Source: an uncultured Pelagibacteraceae bacterium | GTDB lineage: Bacteria; Pseudomonadota; Alphaproteobacteria; Pelagibacterales; Pelagibacteraceae | Assembly: GCA_902590285.1 (NCBI GenBank) | Contig: CACIWE010000002.1 | Location: 1-63,489, forward strand | Reading direction: 5' to 3' | Length of the DNA: 63,489 nucleotides | Shown: positions 26,355 through 36,052 of the stretch, piece by piece | Numbering within the stretch: the first letter of the stretch is position 1 | Layout of the letters: every line of letters begins with the position of its first letter | The notes under the pieces: generated by a model | What the model was told of the DNA's origin: nothing | Seen by the model: only the letters and a program-made list of their open reading frames with translations | Databases searched by the model: none | Program-made: the position numbers and the translations under genes

Positions 26355-29030
26355 ATGAAATTTAATAGTAAAAATTCTTTTCAATCACTAGATATTCTCA
26401 GTTCATCAGGAAAAGATTTTAAATATTTTAATTTAAAAAAAGCAGAAAAAAATGGATTAGAAGGAATATCAAAACTTCCTAAATCTCTTAAGGTATTATT
26501 GGAAAATCTTCTCAGGTATGAAGATGATGTAACTGTAGATAAAAAACAAATATTAGCCTTAAAAGATTGGCTTAAAAATAAAAAATCAAACACTGAAATA
26601 GCTTACAGACCTGCTCGTACTTTATTGCAAGATTATACCGGAATCCCTGCGATTGCCGATCTAGCAGCGATGAGAGATGCTGTGAAAGATAAAAATAAAA
26701 ATCCAGATAAAATTAATCCATTATCAACTGTTGATTTAGTAATAGACCACTCTGTGATGGTTGATGAATATGCTTCAGGAAAATCATTTAATCAAAATGT
26801 TGAAAGAGAATTTTCAAGAAATGGTGAAAGATATTCTTTTTTAAAGTGGGGACAAAAAGCATTTGATAATTTTAGAGTTGTCCCTCCTGGAACAGGAATT
26901 TGTCATCAAGTGAATTTAGAATATTTATCAAAAGTTGTTTGGTCATCAAAAAGTGGAAATGAATTATACGCTTATCCAGATACATTGGTTGGAACCGATA
27001 GTCATACAACAATGGTAAATGGTTTATCAGTTTTAGGTTGGGGCGTAGGCGGAATAGAGGCAGAAGCTGCAATGTTAGGTCAACCTATTTCAATGTTAAT
27101 CCCAGAAGTCGTTGGTGTTGAACTAAAAGGAAAATTAAAAGAAGGAACAACTGCAACAGACTTAGTTTTAATCATTGTTGAGATGCTTAGAAAAAAAGGT
27201 GTGGTTGGAAAATTCGTAGAATTTTATGGTGAAGGTTTAAAAAATTTAACTTTAGCTGACAGAGCAACAATAGCAAACATGGCTCCTGAATATGGAGCTA
27301 CATGTGGTTTCTTTCCAGTTGATGATGAAACTCTTAAATATTTAAAATTATCTGGGAGAGATCAAGAAACAATAGCATTAGTCGAGAAATATTCAAAAGA
27401 ACAAGGGCTTTGGGCAAGTAATGATGTTGTATTTACAGATACTCTTTCTTTAGATGTTAGCAGTGTAGTAACAAGCATTTCTGGACCTAAACGACCACAG
27501 GATAAAGTTTTACTTACCGAGGCTTCAACTGCTTTTGCAAAAGTTTATAAAGAAAATGCAAAAAGAGATAAGGCTATCGAGGCTAAAGTTGAAGGTGCTG
27601 ACTTTAATATAAAAGATGGTGATATTGTAATTGCCGCGATAACATCTTGCACAAATACTTCTAACCCAAGCGTAATGATTGGTGCAGGTCTTTTAGCGAA
27701 GAAAGCTAATGAAAAAGGATTAAAAGTTAAACCTTGGGTAAAAACTTCTTTAGCTCCTGGTTCGCAAGTTGTGACAGACTATTTAGAAAAAGCTGGTTTA
27801 AATAAATATTTAGATGAACTTGGTTTTAATTTAGTGGGTTATGGTTGTACTACTTGTATTGGTAATTCTGGACCTTTAAATCAAAATATATCAGATGCTA
27901 TAAATAAAAATGATCTTTACGCTGTTTCAGTTTTATCTGGAAATAGAAACTTTGAAGGAAGAATTAATCCAGATGTAAAAGCTAATTACTTAGCTTCACC
28001 TCCGCTTGTTGTTGCTTATGCTTTAGCAGGTAACATGAACTTTGATATGTATAAATCTGCTCTCGGAAAAGATAAAGATGGTAAAGATGTTTTCTTAAAA
28101 GATATTTGGCCAAGCAATAAAGAGATTGAAGATTTAATGTTAAGTTCTTTAAACGCAGATATGTTTAAACAAAGATATTCAAATGTGTCAGAGGGACCTA
28201 AAGAATGGCAAGCTATTAACACAACAGATAGTGATATTTATAACTGGGAAGAAAATTCTACTTATGTAAAAAGACCACCATTTTTTGATAATTTGCCTGA
28301 CCATCCAGAGGGTTTTAAATCAATTAATGATGCTAGAATTCTTTTATTGCTAGCTGACTCAGTAACAACAGATCACATCTCACCAGCAGGAAGCATTAAA
28401 AAAGAAAGTCCAACGGGCGATTATTTTATGAAGCACCAAATACAACAAAAAGATTTTAACTCATATGGCGCAAGAAGAGGAAATCATGAAGTTATGATGA
28501 GAGGAACTTTTGGAAATATTAAAATTAGAAATGAAATGGCTCCTGGAACTGAAGGTGGATTTACAACTTTACAGCCAGATGGAAAAGTAATGAGTGTTTA
28601 TGAAGCTGCAATGGAATATAAAAAAAGGAATAATGATTTAGTTGTGATAGCCGGTAAAGAATACGGAACAGGTTCGTCTAGGGATTGGGCAGCAAAAGGA
28701 ACTAAACTTTTAGGGATTAAAGCTGTTTTAGCAGAGAGTTTTGAGAGAATTCATAGATCCAATTTAATAGGAATGGGAGTTTTACCCCTACAATTTAAAG
28801 AAGGTTTCGACCGTAAAAAATTAAATATTACAGGATCAGAACTAGTTTCAGTTATTGATATTGATAAAGGCGTAAAGCCAAGACAAGAGGTAACTTGTGA
28901 GATTAAATATCAAGACGGAACCAGTAAAAAAATTCAAATGCTTTGTAGAATTGATACTGCTAATGAAGTTGAGTACTACAAAAATGGAGGAATTTTACAG
29001 TATGTATTAAGAAACATGCTTGCCAACTAA
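26355..29030 (+). CDS. acnA: Aconitate hydratase A
   Basis: 891 aa; VGTDSHTTMVNGLSVLGWGVGGIEAEAAMLGQP, ITSCTNTSNPSVMIGAGLLAKKA, YGTGSSRDWAAKG. Confidence 0.97.
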   Translation: MKFNSKNSFQSLDILSSSGKDFKYFNLKKAEKNGLEGISKLPKSLKVLLENLLRYEDDVTVDKKQILALKDWLKNKKSNTEIAYRPARTLLQDYTGIPAIADLAAMRDAVKDKNKNPDKINPLSTVDLVIDHSVMVDEYASGKSFNQNVEREFSRNGERYSFLKWGQKAFDNFRVVPPGTGICHQVNLEYLSKVVWSSKSGNELYAYPDTLVGTDSHTTMVNGLSVLGWGVGGIEAEAAMLGQPISMLIPEVVGVELKGKLKEGTTATDLVLIIVEMLRKKGVVGKFVEFYGEGLKNLTLADRATIANMAPEYGATCGFFPVDDETLKYLKLSGRDQETIALVEKYSKEQGLWASNDVVFTDTLSLDVSSVVTSISGPKRPQDKVLLTEASTAFAKVYKENAKRDKAIEAKVEGADFNIKDGDIVIAAITSCTNTSNPSVMIGAGLLAKKANEKGLKVKPWVKTSLAPGSQVVTDYLEKAGLNKYLDELGFNLVGYGCTTCIGNSGPLNQNISDAINKNDLYAVSVLSGNRNFEGRINPDVKANYLASPPLVVAYALAGNMNFDMYKSALGKDKDGKDVFLKDIWPSNKEIEDLMLSSLNADMFKQRYSNVSEGPKEWQAINTTDSDIYNWEENSTYVKRPPFFDNLPDHPEGFKSINDARILLLLADSVTTDHISPAGSIKKESPTGDYFMKHQIQQKDFNSYGARRGNHEVMMRGTFGNIKIRNEMAPGTEGGFTTLQPDGKVMSVYEAAMEYKKRNNDLVVIAGKEYGTGSSRDWAAKGTKLLGIKAVLAESFERIHRSNLIGMGVLPLQFKEGFDRKKLNITGSELVSVIDIDKGVKPRQEVTCEIKYQDGTSKKIQMLCRIDTANEVEYYKNGGILQYVLRNMLAN

Positions 29031-30536
29031 ATGAGAGATATAAAAGTAAAAGTTCATCCATCAAAATCAAATCTAAAAAAAGAAGATCAATTAGCCTGGA
29101 AAATAGCAGAGATAGCATCAGATAAAGCAAAAATAGACAAAAATTCGGTTGATATGGTTATCAATAGAATAATTGATAATGCTTCAGTTGCTATCGCTTC
29201 GTTTAATAGAAGGCCCGTTGTTTCAGCAAGAGCTATGGCTTTAGCGCACTCTAGGAAATCAGGAGCAACTGTCTTTGGTTTAAACCCAAAAATTAAAGTG
29301 GATTGTGAATGGGCTGCATGGGTCAACGGAACTGCTGTGAGAGAACTAGATTATCACGATACTTTTTTAGCAGCGGATTATAGTCATCCAGGTGACAATA
29401 TCCCTGCAATCCTAGCAGTTGCACAACAAAAAGGATGTAATGGTAAAGATTTAATTAAAGGAATACTTACAGGTTACGAGGTGCAAGTTAATTTAGTTAA
29501 AGGTATTTGTTTACACGAACATAAAATTGATCATATAGCTCATTTAGGTCCTAGTGTTGCAGCAGGTTTAGGAAGTTTATTGAATTTAAAAACTGATTTG
29601 ATTTATCAATCCGTTCAACAAGCATTACACATCACTGTTTCAACAAGACAATCTAGAAAAGGTGAAATCTCTAGCTGGAAAGCATTTGCTCCAGCACATG
29701 CCGGTAAACTTGCAATAGAGGCAGTAGATAGATGTATGAGAGGCGAGGGTGCACCATCACCAATTTACGAAGGAGAAGATAGTGTTATTGCTTATGTTTT
29801 ATCAGGACCAGATAAAGAATATATAGTGCCATTACCAAATATTGATGAGCCTAAAAGAGCAATTCTTGAAACTTATACAAAAGAACATTCTGCAGAGTAT
29901 CAATCACAAGCTTTAATTGATTTAGCTAGAAGCTTACATAAAAAGATTTCTAATGTTAGTGACATTGACAATATTGTAATTGAAACAAGTCACCATACTC
30001 ACTACGTAATTGGTACCGGAGCAAACGATCCTCAAAAAATGGATCCAAAAGCGAGTAGGGAAACTTTAGATCATTCTATAATGTATATTTTTGCAGTAGC
30101 CCTTGAAGATGGAGCATGGCATCACGTTAAATCCTACACACCTCAAAGAGCACAAAGAAAAAGCACAGTTGAACTTTGGCAAAAAATTTCAACAAGAGAA
30201 GATGACAGATGGACAGAAAAATACCACGATCCTAATCCTAAAAATAAATGTTTCGGTGGAAAAGTAATAATCACCATGAAAGATGGGTCTACAATATCTG
30301 AGGAAATTAATGTTGCTGATGCTCATCCAGCAGGAAGAAGACCTTTTACGCGAAAAGAATATATTAATAAATTCAGATCTTTAACAGATGGACTCATTTC
30401 TAAAAAAGAGTCAGATCGATTTTTAAAATGTGTACAAAATCTTTCTAAGTTAAAAGCCAAAGATTTAGTAGGTTTAAATGTTGAGGTTAAAAGTTCTATA
30501 AAAGATAAATCGAAAAATAGTAAAGGTATTTTCTAA
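29031..30536 (+). CDS. prpD: MmgE/PrpD family, 2-methylcitrate dehydratase-like
   Basis: [58 protein letters not shown]. Confidence 0.88.
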   Translation: MRDIKVKVHPSKSNLKKEDQLAWKIAEIASDKAKIDKNSVDMVINRIIDNASVAIASFNRRPVVSARAMALAHSRKSGATVFGLNPKIKVDCEWAAWVNGTAVRELDYHDTFLAADYSHPGDNIPAILAVAQQKGCNGKDLIKGILTGYEVQVNLVKGICLHEHKIDHIAHLGPSVAAGLGSLLNLKTDLIYQSVQQALHITVSTRQSRKGEISSWKAFAPAHAGKLAIEAVDRCMRGEGAPSPIYEGEDSVIAYVLSGPDKEYIVPLPNIDEPKRAILETYTKEHSAEYQSQALIDLARSLHKKISNVSDIDNIVIETSHHTHYVIGTGANDPQKMDPKASRETLDHSIMYIFAVALEDGAWHHVKSYTPQRAQRKSTVELWQKISTREDDRWTEKYHDPNPKNKCFGGKVIITMKDGSTISEEINVADAHPAGRRPFTRKEYINKFRSLTDGLISKKESDRFLKCVQNLSKLKAKDLVGLNVEVKSSIKDKSKNSKGIF

Positions 30537-31499
30537 TTATTTTATTTTTCTTGCTAAATCATTAGCGCTTAACCAAGCATTTTCAACTTTTGGCCCGTTA
30601 AACCAGTCACCACAAATACCTAAGTTGTTTTTTTTATCCCAAATACTTAAGTAAGGTGTTTTTTCATAATTATATGAATACTTCCAACCATGAATTTTTT
30701 TAAAGATTATTTTATTTTTTTTTAATCCTGTTAATTTTACAAAACGTTTAATTAATTGTTCCATAATTGATTTATCATTTTTATATTTATTAATAGTTTT
30801 TTTTGACCATTTAAGTGTAGCTTGCAATGTCCATAAATTTATATTTGATTTAAATCTTTTTTTACTATTTTCATTAGCAGCCCAAGCTAATATATCGTCA
30901 TTAAATTTTATTGAACTAATAGGAAGGTTTTTTTGATTTTTTAAAGCTATCATCACTGTAATATTGGGTTGCATTTGAACTTTCAGTTTTAAGATCTTTT
31001 TATCTAAATAATTCTTTGCTAATTTTTTTAACTGAGGAAAAGGGCAAGTTATAATTAATGATTTAAATTGATGTTTTGACTTATTTTTTAAAGTAATTTC
31101 CCAAAAATATTTTCTAAAATTGATTTTTTCAATTGGTGAAGCAAATGATTGTTTTATATTTCTTAAATTATATTTAACAAAATCGTTGTTAGACTTTTTA
31201 CCAATATATTTTGTAGAAGAAAGCTTTTTCTCAAATGTAAAATCTAAATGATTATCATCCCAACTTTTTAATATTTTATTTTTATGAAGCTTTTGAATGT
31301 ATTTCAAAAAAGATTTTGATTTTGGAGATATATACTGAACTCCATGATCAAAGCTTAAATTATTTTTAAACCTTTTATTTGATGATCTTCCCCCCGGACC
31401 TCTTGCTTTATCAAAGACATGAACTGAAAATTTTTTAGATAAAAGATTTGCTATTGTAGAGCCAGCGACTCCTGACCCCAGAACGCAAAAATCTATCAT
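30537..31499 (-). CDS. FAD/NAD(P)-binding amine oxidase (renalase-like)
   Basis: FCVLGSGVAGSTIANLLSKKFSVHVFDKARGPGGRSS; GICGDWFNGPKVENAWLSANDLA. Confidence 0.85.
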   Translation of the reverse strand: MIDFCVLGSGVAGSTIANLLSKKFSVHVFDKARGPGGRSSNKRFKNNLSFDHGVQYISPKSKSFLKYIQKLHKNKILKSWDDNHLDFTFEKKLSSTKYIGKKSNNDFVKYNLRNIKQSFASPIEKINFRKYFWEITLKNKSKHQFKSLIITCPFPQLKKLAKNYLDKKILKLKVQMQPNITVMIALKNQKNLPISSIKFNDDILAWAANENSKKRFKSNINLWTLQATLKWSKKTINKYKNDKSIMEQLIKRFVKLTGLKKNKIIFKKIHGWKYSYNYEKTPYLSIWDKKNNLGICGDWFNGPKVENAWLSANDLARKIK

Positions 31500-32116
31500 A
31501 TTGCGAATAAGAATTTAAATTTCTCGTTAATAGATAAGACTTCGTAATTTACAAGACCTCCAATTATTAGTTGTAAAGCTATGATTAAAATCACAATTAA
31601 ACCTAAATAACCAAGCCATTGATGTCTTTTAATAAAATCTGCAAAGTAACTTGCGAGTGTAGCGATAAGAAATACAGATAATAAAAGCCCAATAACCATG
31701 ATATGAAAGTTTCCTTTAGAAGCCGCCACTACAGCTAATACGTTATCAAAACTTAATGTTAAATCAGCGATTAAGACTTGATACACTCCAGTACCAAAAC
31801 TTTTTGACTCATTTGACTTTAATTGAGGTGATCTAATTTTATTTTGACCGAAAAAATCTTGTCTTAAATTGTTAATTACCCAAATTAACAGCAAACCACC
31901 TAAAATTTTTACCCATGGAAAATCAAATATATAATTCGCCCCAGTAGCAAAAAATATTCTAAAAATAAAAGCTCCTGCTACACCTAATGCTATAATTTTT
32001 TTTCTATTATCAGGTGCAAAGTTTGCTGCAATAAGACCTATTATGATGGCATTATCTGCTGCCATCACAACGTCAATTATAAGTATTTGAAAGGTAATTA
32101 ATAATTGCTCTAACAT
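31496..32116 (-). CDS. TerC/YjbE family integral membrane protein
   Basis: VMAADNAIIIGLIAANF, ADLTLSFDNVLAVVAASKGN. Confidence 0.9.
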   Translation of the reverse strand: MLEQLLITFQILIIDVVMAADNAIIIGLIAANFAPDNRKKIIALGVAGAFIFRIFFATGANYIFDFPWVKILGGLLLIWVINNLRQDFFGQNKIRSPQLKSNESKSFGTGVYQVLIADLTLSFDNVLAVVAASKGNFHIMVIGLLLSVFLIATLASYFADFIKRHQWLGYLGLIVILIIALQLIIGGLVNYEVLSINEKFKFLFAI

Positions 32117-32165
32117 TGTCCTAAGAGGTGTATATAAGCATAATTATATACTTTAAAGCAGAAAA

Positions 32166-33491
32166 ATGAAACTAGCGAAATTTTCAACAAAATTTTCAAA
32201 AAAACAAATATTCTTGTTGTCCATTCCAGTGTTTTTTTCAAACTTAGCCATTCCTTTTGTCGGGGTTGTCGATACTGGTTTAATGGGAAATCTTGGAGAA
32301 ACTAAATATTTAGCTGCAACGAGCATCGCTACATCAGTTATGACAATGGTTATTTGGAGTTTTGGTTTTTTAAGAATGGGAACAGTTGGAATTGTTTCGC
32401 AAGCTTATGGTAGAGGTGATTATAGGGAAATTGTAAGAACATTATTAAGAAATTTTGTAATTGCTATGGCGATAGCTTTAGTAATTATAATTTTAAAACC
32501 ATTGATAAACATTTCTATTCAACATTTTTTTAATACATCTTTAGAAACACAAAATTTAATTAATACTTATTTAAATGTAAGAGTTTTTTCAGTCCCAGCA
32601 GAGCTAGTAATCTATATTTTGGTAGGATTTTATCTTGGAATACAAAAAACTAAGATATCCAGTTTCATGATAGTAACTTTATCTATTATGAACATAGTTT
32701 TTAGCTCCATTTTAGTTTTAACCTATAATTTAGATGTATTAGGCGTTGCTCTTGGCACTTTATTTGCAAGTTTTATTACAGTAATAATTTTTAGTTTATT
32801 TACTTACCGATTTATTATCAAAAAGTTTAAATTAATACCTAGATTTGAAAAAATAGTTGTTAAATCAAAGCTATTAAAATTATTTAATATCAATTTAGAT
32901 ATTTTTATTAGAACTTTAATTTTAACTTTCTCATTTTTATGGGTTACTTATTTAGGCTCAAAATTTGGAGAAGATTATTTAGCCGTTAACACAATATTAA
33001 TGCAGTTTATAATATTAGCTGCTTTCTTTTTAGATGCTTATGCGTTTTCTACAGAGGGTGTAATTGGTTTTACTATTGGCAGAAAAATTAAAAATTCTTT
33101 TTTATCTGTTGTTAAAAATTCTATTCAGATTAGTTTTATTACCGCATTAATAGTATCGATTATCTATATAATTTTTTTCAAACAAATAATTAATATTATT
33201 ACCGATATAGAATTATTAAGATTTATTTCTTACAAACATTTATTATGGGTAATAATAATACCTCCAATTGCATCGTTTTGTTATCAACTTGATGGTATTT
33301 TTATTGGCGCTTCACAAACAAAAGAAATGAGAAACGCCATGATAATTTCTGTTATTAGCTTTATTATTATATCTATTTATTCGACTAAATATTTTGGTAA
33401 TCATGGATTATGGTTTTCACTTTTGTGTTTTATGATATTAAGATCTTTAACATTAAAGTTTTATTTTAATAGAATCTTAAGAAAGTTTTAA
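32166..33491 (+). CDS. MATE family efflux transporter
   Basis: About 12 TM; FVGVVDTGLMGNLGETKYLAATSIATSV. Confidence 0.88.
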   Translation: MKLAKFSTKFSKKQIFLLSIPVFFSNLAIPFVGVVDTGLMGNLGETKYLAATSIATSVMTMVIWSFGFLRMGTVGIVSQAYGRGDYREIVRTLLRNFVIAMAIALVIIILKPLINISIQHFFNTSLETQNLINTYLNVRVFSVPAELVIYILVGFYLGIQKTKISSFMIVTLSIMNIVFSSILVLTYNLDVLGVALGTLFASFITVIIFSLFTYRFIIKKFKLIPRFEKIVVKSKLLKLFNINLDIFIRTLILTFSFLWVTYLGSKFGEDYLAVNTILMQFIILAAFFLDAYAFSTEGVIGFTIGRKIKNSFLSVVKNSIQISFITALIVSIIYIIFFKQIINIITDIELLRFISYKHLLWVIIIPPIASFCYQLDGIFIGASQTKEMRNAMIISVISFIIISIYSTKYFGNHGLWFSLLCFMILRSLTLKFYFNRILRKF

Positions 33492-34355
33492 ATGCATTTT
33501 CTATATAAAATCCCAGGATACATCCTTCTTTTGTTTGGAGGATTTTGCTTAAGCTGGGGAGGTTTTATTGTTAGATCATTTCAAGAAGCCAATGTTTGGC
33601 AAATATTATTTTTAAGATCATTTTTTTTTATAATTGCACTTAGTTTATTTTTAACACTTACTTATAAAAATAGAGTTATTAAAATAATCAAGGACTCAGG
33701 AGTTCCAGGCATACTAGGAGGCTTTGTAATGTCTTTTAGCTTTGTTGCTTTTATTATTGCAATGAATAATACAACAGTAGCTAATGTCGTATTTATAATA
33801 AGTACTCAGACAATGTTTTTAGCAATTTTTGGATTTTTTTATCTGAAAGAAAAAGTTTCTTTAATTGGATCATCCTCAATTTTTTTAGCTATGAGCGGAA
33901 TACTAATAATGGTTGGAGACTCAATCTCAACAGGCTCTTTATTTGGTAATTTAGTAGCACTAGTTATTCCGATTAATTTTGCAATTTACGTTATGATAAT
34001 TCGAAAAAATTCTAATTTAGATATGGTTCCAGCAATGCTTTACTCTGGAATTTTTAGTTTAATTTATGGTGCTATTTTATCTAAATCTTTTGAATTTTCA
34101 TCACATGATCTATTTATGGGATTTTTATTAGGTGTTCCCCAACTTGCACTTGGATTTATATGTATCACCATTGGTTCAAGGACAACGGCTTCAGCCACAG
34201 TAGGTTTGCTTATGTTAATGGAAACTTTATGTGGACCTTTATGGGTATGGCTATTTTTGAGTGAAATTCCTCCAATAAGTGTATTTATAGGTGGAGCTGT
34301 CATTATTTCAGCAATAATATTGAAGAGTTTTGACAAAAAACATAGCAAGACTTGA
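33492..34355 (+). CDS. EamA/DMT family transporter
   Basis: Ten TM; GGFCLSWGGFIVRSFQEANVWQILFLRSFF, FFYLKEKVSLIGSSSIFLAMSGILI. Confidence 0.88.
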   Translation: MHFLYKIPGYILLLFGGFCLSWGGFIVRSFQEANVWQILFLRSFFFIIALSLFLTLTYKNRVIKIIKDSGVPGILGGFVMSFSFVAFIIAMNNTTVANVVFIISTQTMFLAIFGFFYLKEKVSLIGSSSIFLAMSGILIMVGDSISTGSLFGNLVALVIPINFAIYVMIIRKNSNLDMVPAMLYSGIFSLIYGAILSKSFEFSSHDLFMGFLLGVPQLALGFICITIGSRTTASATVGLLMLMETLCGPLWVWLFLSEIPPISVFIGGAVIISAIILKSFDKKHSKT

Positions 34356-34384
34356 ATAATTTGCATTTGACTTTTTATTGCATT

Positions 34385-34548
34385 TAGAGGAAAGTCCTCA
34401 TCGTAACGGGAGAGACCATTTTGGCGCCGAAGGAGCAACCACCCCGGAAACTCTCAGGCAAAAGGACCGTTACCGTAATAACTCTGGAAAGCAGGCGTAA
34501 GCCTCACCGAAGGATTAAATCTCTCAGGTACATAGACAGATGGGGTTT
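34385..34548 (+). ncRNA. Tandem glycine riboswitch (two aptamers) upstream of gcvT
   Basis: CGGGAGAGACC...GGCGCCGAAGGAGCAACCACCCCGGAAACTCTCAGGCAAAAGGACCG then CTCTGGAAAGC...CACCGAAGGATTAAATCTCTCAGGTACATAGACAGATGGGG. Confidence 0.95.
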
Positions 34549-34564
34549 GAAAAAAAGAGTTATT

Positions 34565-35659
34565 ATGGAAGTACAAAAGACAGCTTTATATAATTATCAT
34601 AAGAATTTAGGAGCGAAATTTGTTCCATTCGCAGGTTATGAAATGCCTATTCAATATAAAGATGGTATTGTTAAGGAACATATTTCTACAAGAACACACG
34701 CTGGATTTTTTGATGTGTCTCATATGGGACAATTTTTTTTAGAAGGGGATGAAACATTAATTGAGTCTTTAGAAAAAATTATACCAGCAGATTTAAAAAA
34801 TTTGAAAGTTAACCATTCAAAATATTCTTTTTTATTAAATAACGAAGGTGGAATAATTGATGATTTAATTATCACAAGAACAGAAAAAGGTTTTTGTATA
34901 ATCTTAAACGCAGCTTGTAAGGAAAATGATATAAAACAAATTTCTCAATTTTTAAAAAAACATCATAAACATCTTTTAAACAACGATTTATCTTTAATAG
35001 CGTTACAAGGACCTAAATCTGTAGAGATTTTAGAAAAATTAATTCCGGGCGTTACTAATTTAAAATTTATGACAGGAAACAATTTTGAGTATGAGAGTGA
35101 AAATCTTTACGTAACAAGATCTGGATATACAGGTGAAGATGGTTTTGAGATCTCAATTTCAAACACAAAAGTTGAAAAGCTTATTGATAACTTAATTTCA
35201 AATGACGTTAAACCGATAGGTTTAGGAGCTAGAGATACATTAAGATTAGAGGCAGGTCTTTGTTTATATGGTCACGATTTAAATGAAAAAATAAATCCAG
35301 TAGAAGCTAATTTGAAATGGGCTATAGCAAAAAAAAGGAAAGAAGTTGGCGGCTTTAATGGATGGGAAAAAATAAAAAATTTATTAGCAAACGGAAGTGA
35401 AAAAATTAGAGTTGGTATAAAGCCAGATGGAAAAGTTATAGCTAGAGAAAATACGAAAATCTTTTCGTCAGATAATAATGAAATAGGATTCGTTACTAGC
35501 GGTACTTTTGGCCCGAGTGTGAACGCTCCAGTTGCAATGGGATATGTTAAATCAGAATTTTCTGAAGTAGGTACAACTATTCAGCTTGAAGTAAGAGGAA
35601 AAAAATATGGGGGTAAGATTTCTGAACTTCCATTTTATAAAAAAAGTTATGTTAAATAA
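34565..35659 (+). CDS. gcvT: Glycine cleavage system T protein; ORF-track start 34421 lies inside the riboswitch
   Basis: MEVQKTALYNYHKNLGAKFVPFAGYEMPIQYKDGIVKEHISTRTHAGFFDVSHMGQ; in-frame ATG at 34565. Confidence 0.96.
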   Translation: MEVQKTALYNYHKNLGAKFVPFAGYEMPIQYKDGIVKEHISTRTHAGFFDVSHMGQFFLEGDETLIESLEKIIPADLKNLKVNHSKYSFLLNNEGGIIDDLIITRTEKGFCIILNAACKENDIKQISQFLKKHHKHLLNNDLSLIALQGPKSVEILEKLIPGVTNLKFMTGNNFEYESENLYVTRSGYTGEDGFEISISNTKVEKLIDNLISNDVKPIGLGARDTLRLEAGLCLYGHDLNEKINPVEANLKWAIAKKRKEVGGFNGWEKIKNLLANGSEKIRVGIKPDGKVIARENTKIFSSDNNEIGFVTSGTFGPSVNAPVAMGYVKSEFSEVGTTIQLEVRGKKYGGKISELPFYKKSYVK

Positions 35660-35671
35660 GGGGAAACAAAT

Positions 35672-36052
35672 ATGAGTGAAAAAAAATTTTCTAAAAAACA
35701 TGAATGGGTTCTACTAGATGGAGACGTTGCTACAGTAGGAATAACTAAGCATGCAACAGAAATGCTCGGTGACATTGTTTTTGTGGAGGTTCCTGATGCG
35801 GGTAAAGCTGTAGAAAAAGAAGGTCAAGCAGCTGTTGTAGAGTCTACTAAAGCTGCGAGTGATGTTTATTCTCCTATTTCTGGAGAAATTACTGAGGGAA
35901 ATAAAGCCATTGCAGATGATCCCGGGAGCGTAAATACTGACCCTGAAGGTGCCAGCTGGTTTTTTAAGTTAAAGATAAAAGATAAAGGTGAGTATGACTC
36001 TCTAATGTCAAAAGACGAATATGATAAATTTTGTAAGGAGAACCCTAGCTAA
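35672..36052 (+). CDS. gcvH: Glycine cleavage system H protein
   Basis: [32 protein letters not shown]; lipoyl-site [18 protein letters not shown]. Confidence 0.97.
   Translation: MSEKKFSKKHEWVLLDGDVATVGITKHATEMLGDIVFVEVPDAGKAVEKEGQAAVVESTKAASDVYSPISGEITEGNKAIADDPGSVNTDPEGASWFFKLKIKDKGEYDSLMSKDEYDKFCKENPS

Noticed and set aside
34387-34399. GAGGAAAGTCC resembles the conserved RNase P RNA 5' motif
   Set aside because: No other RNase P RNA elements follow; the sequence leads straight into the glycine riboswitch and simply forms a small GAGGA-AAG-TCCTC hairpin.
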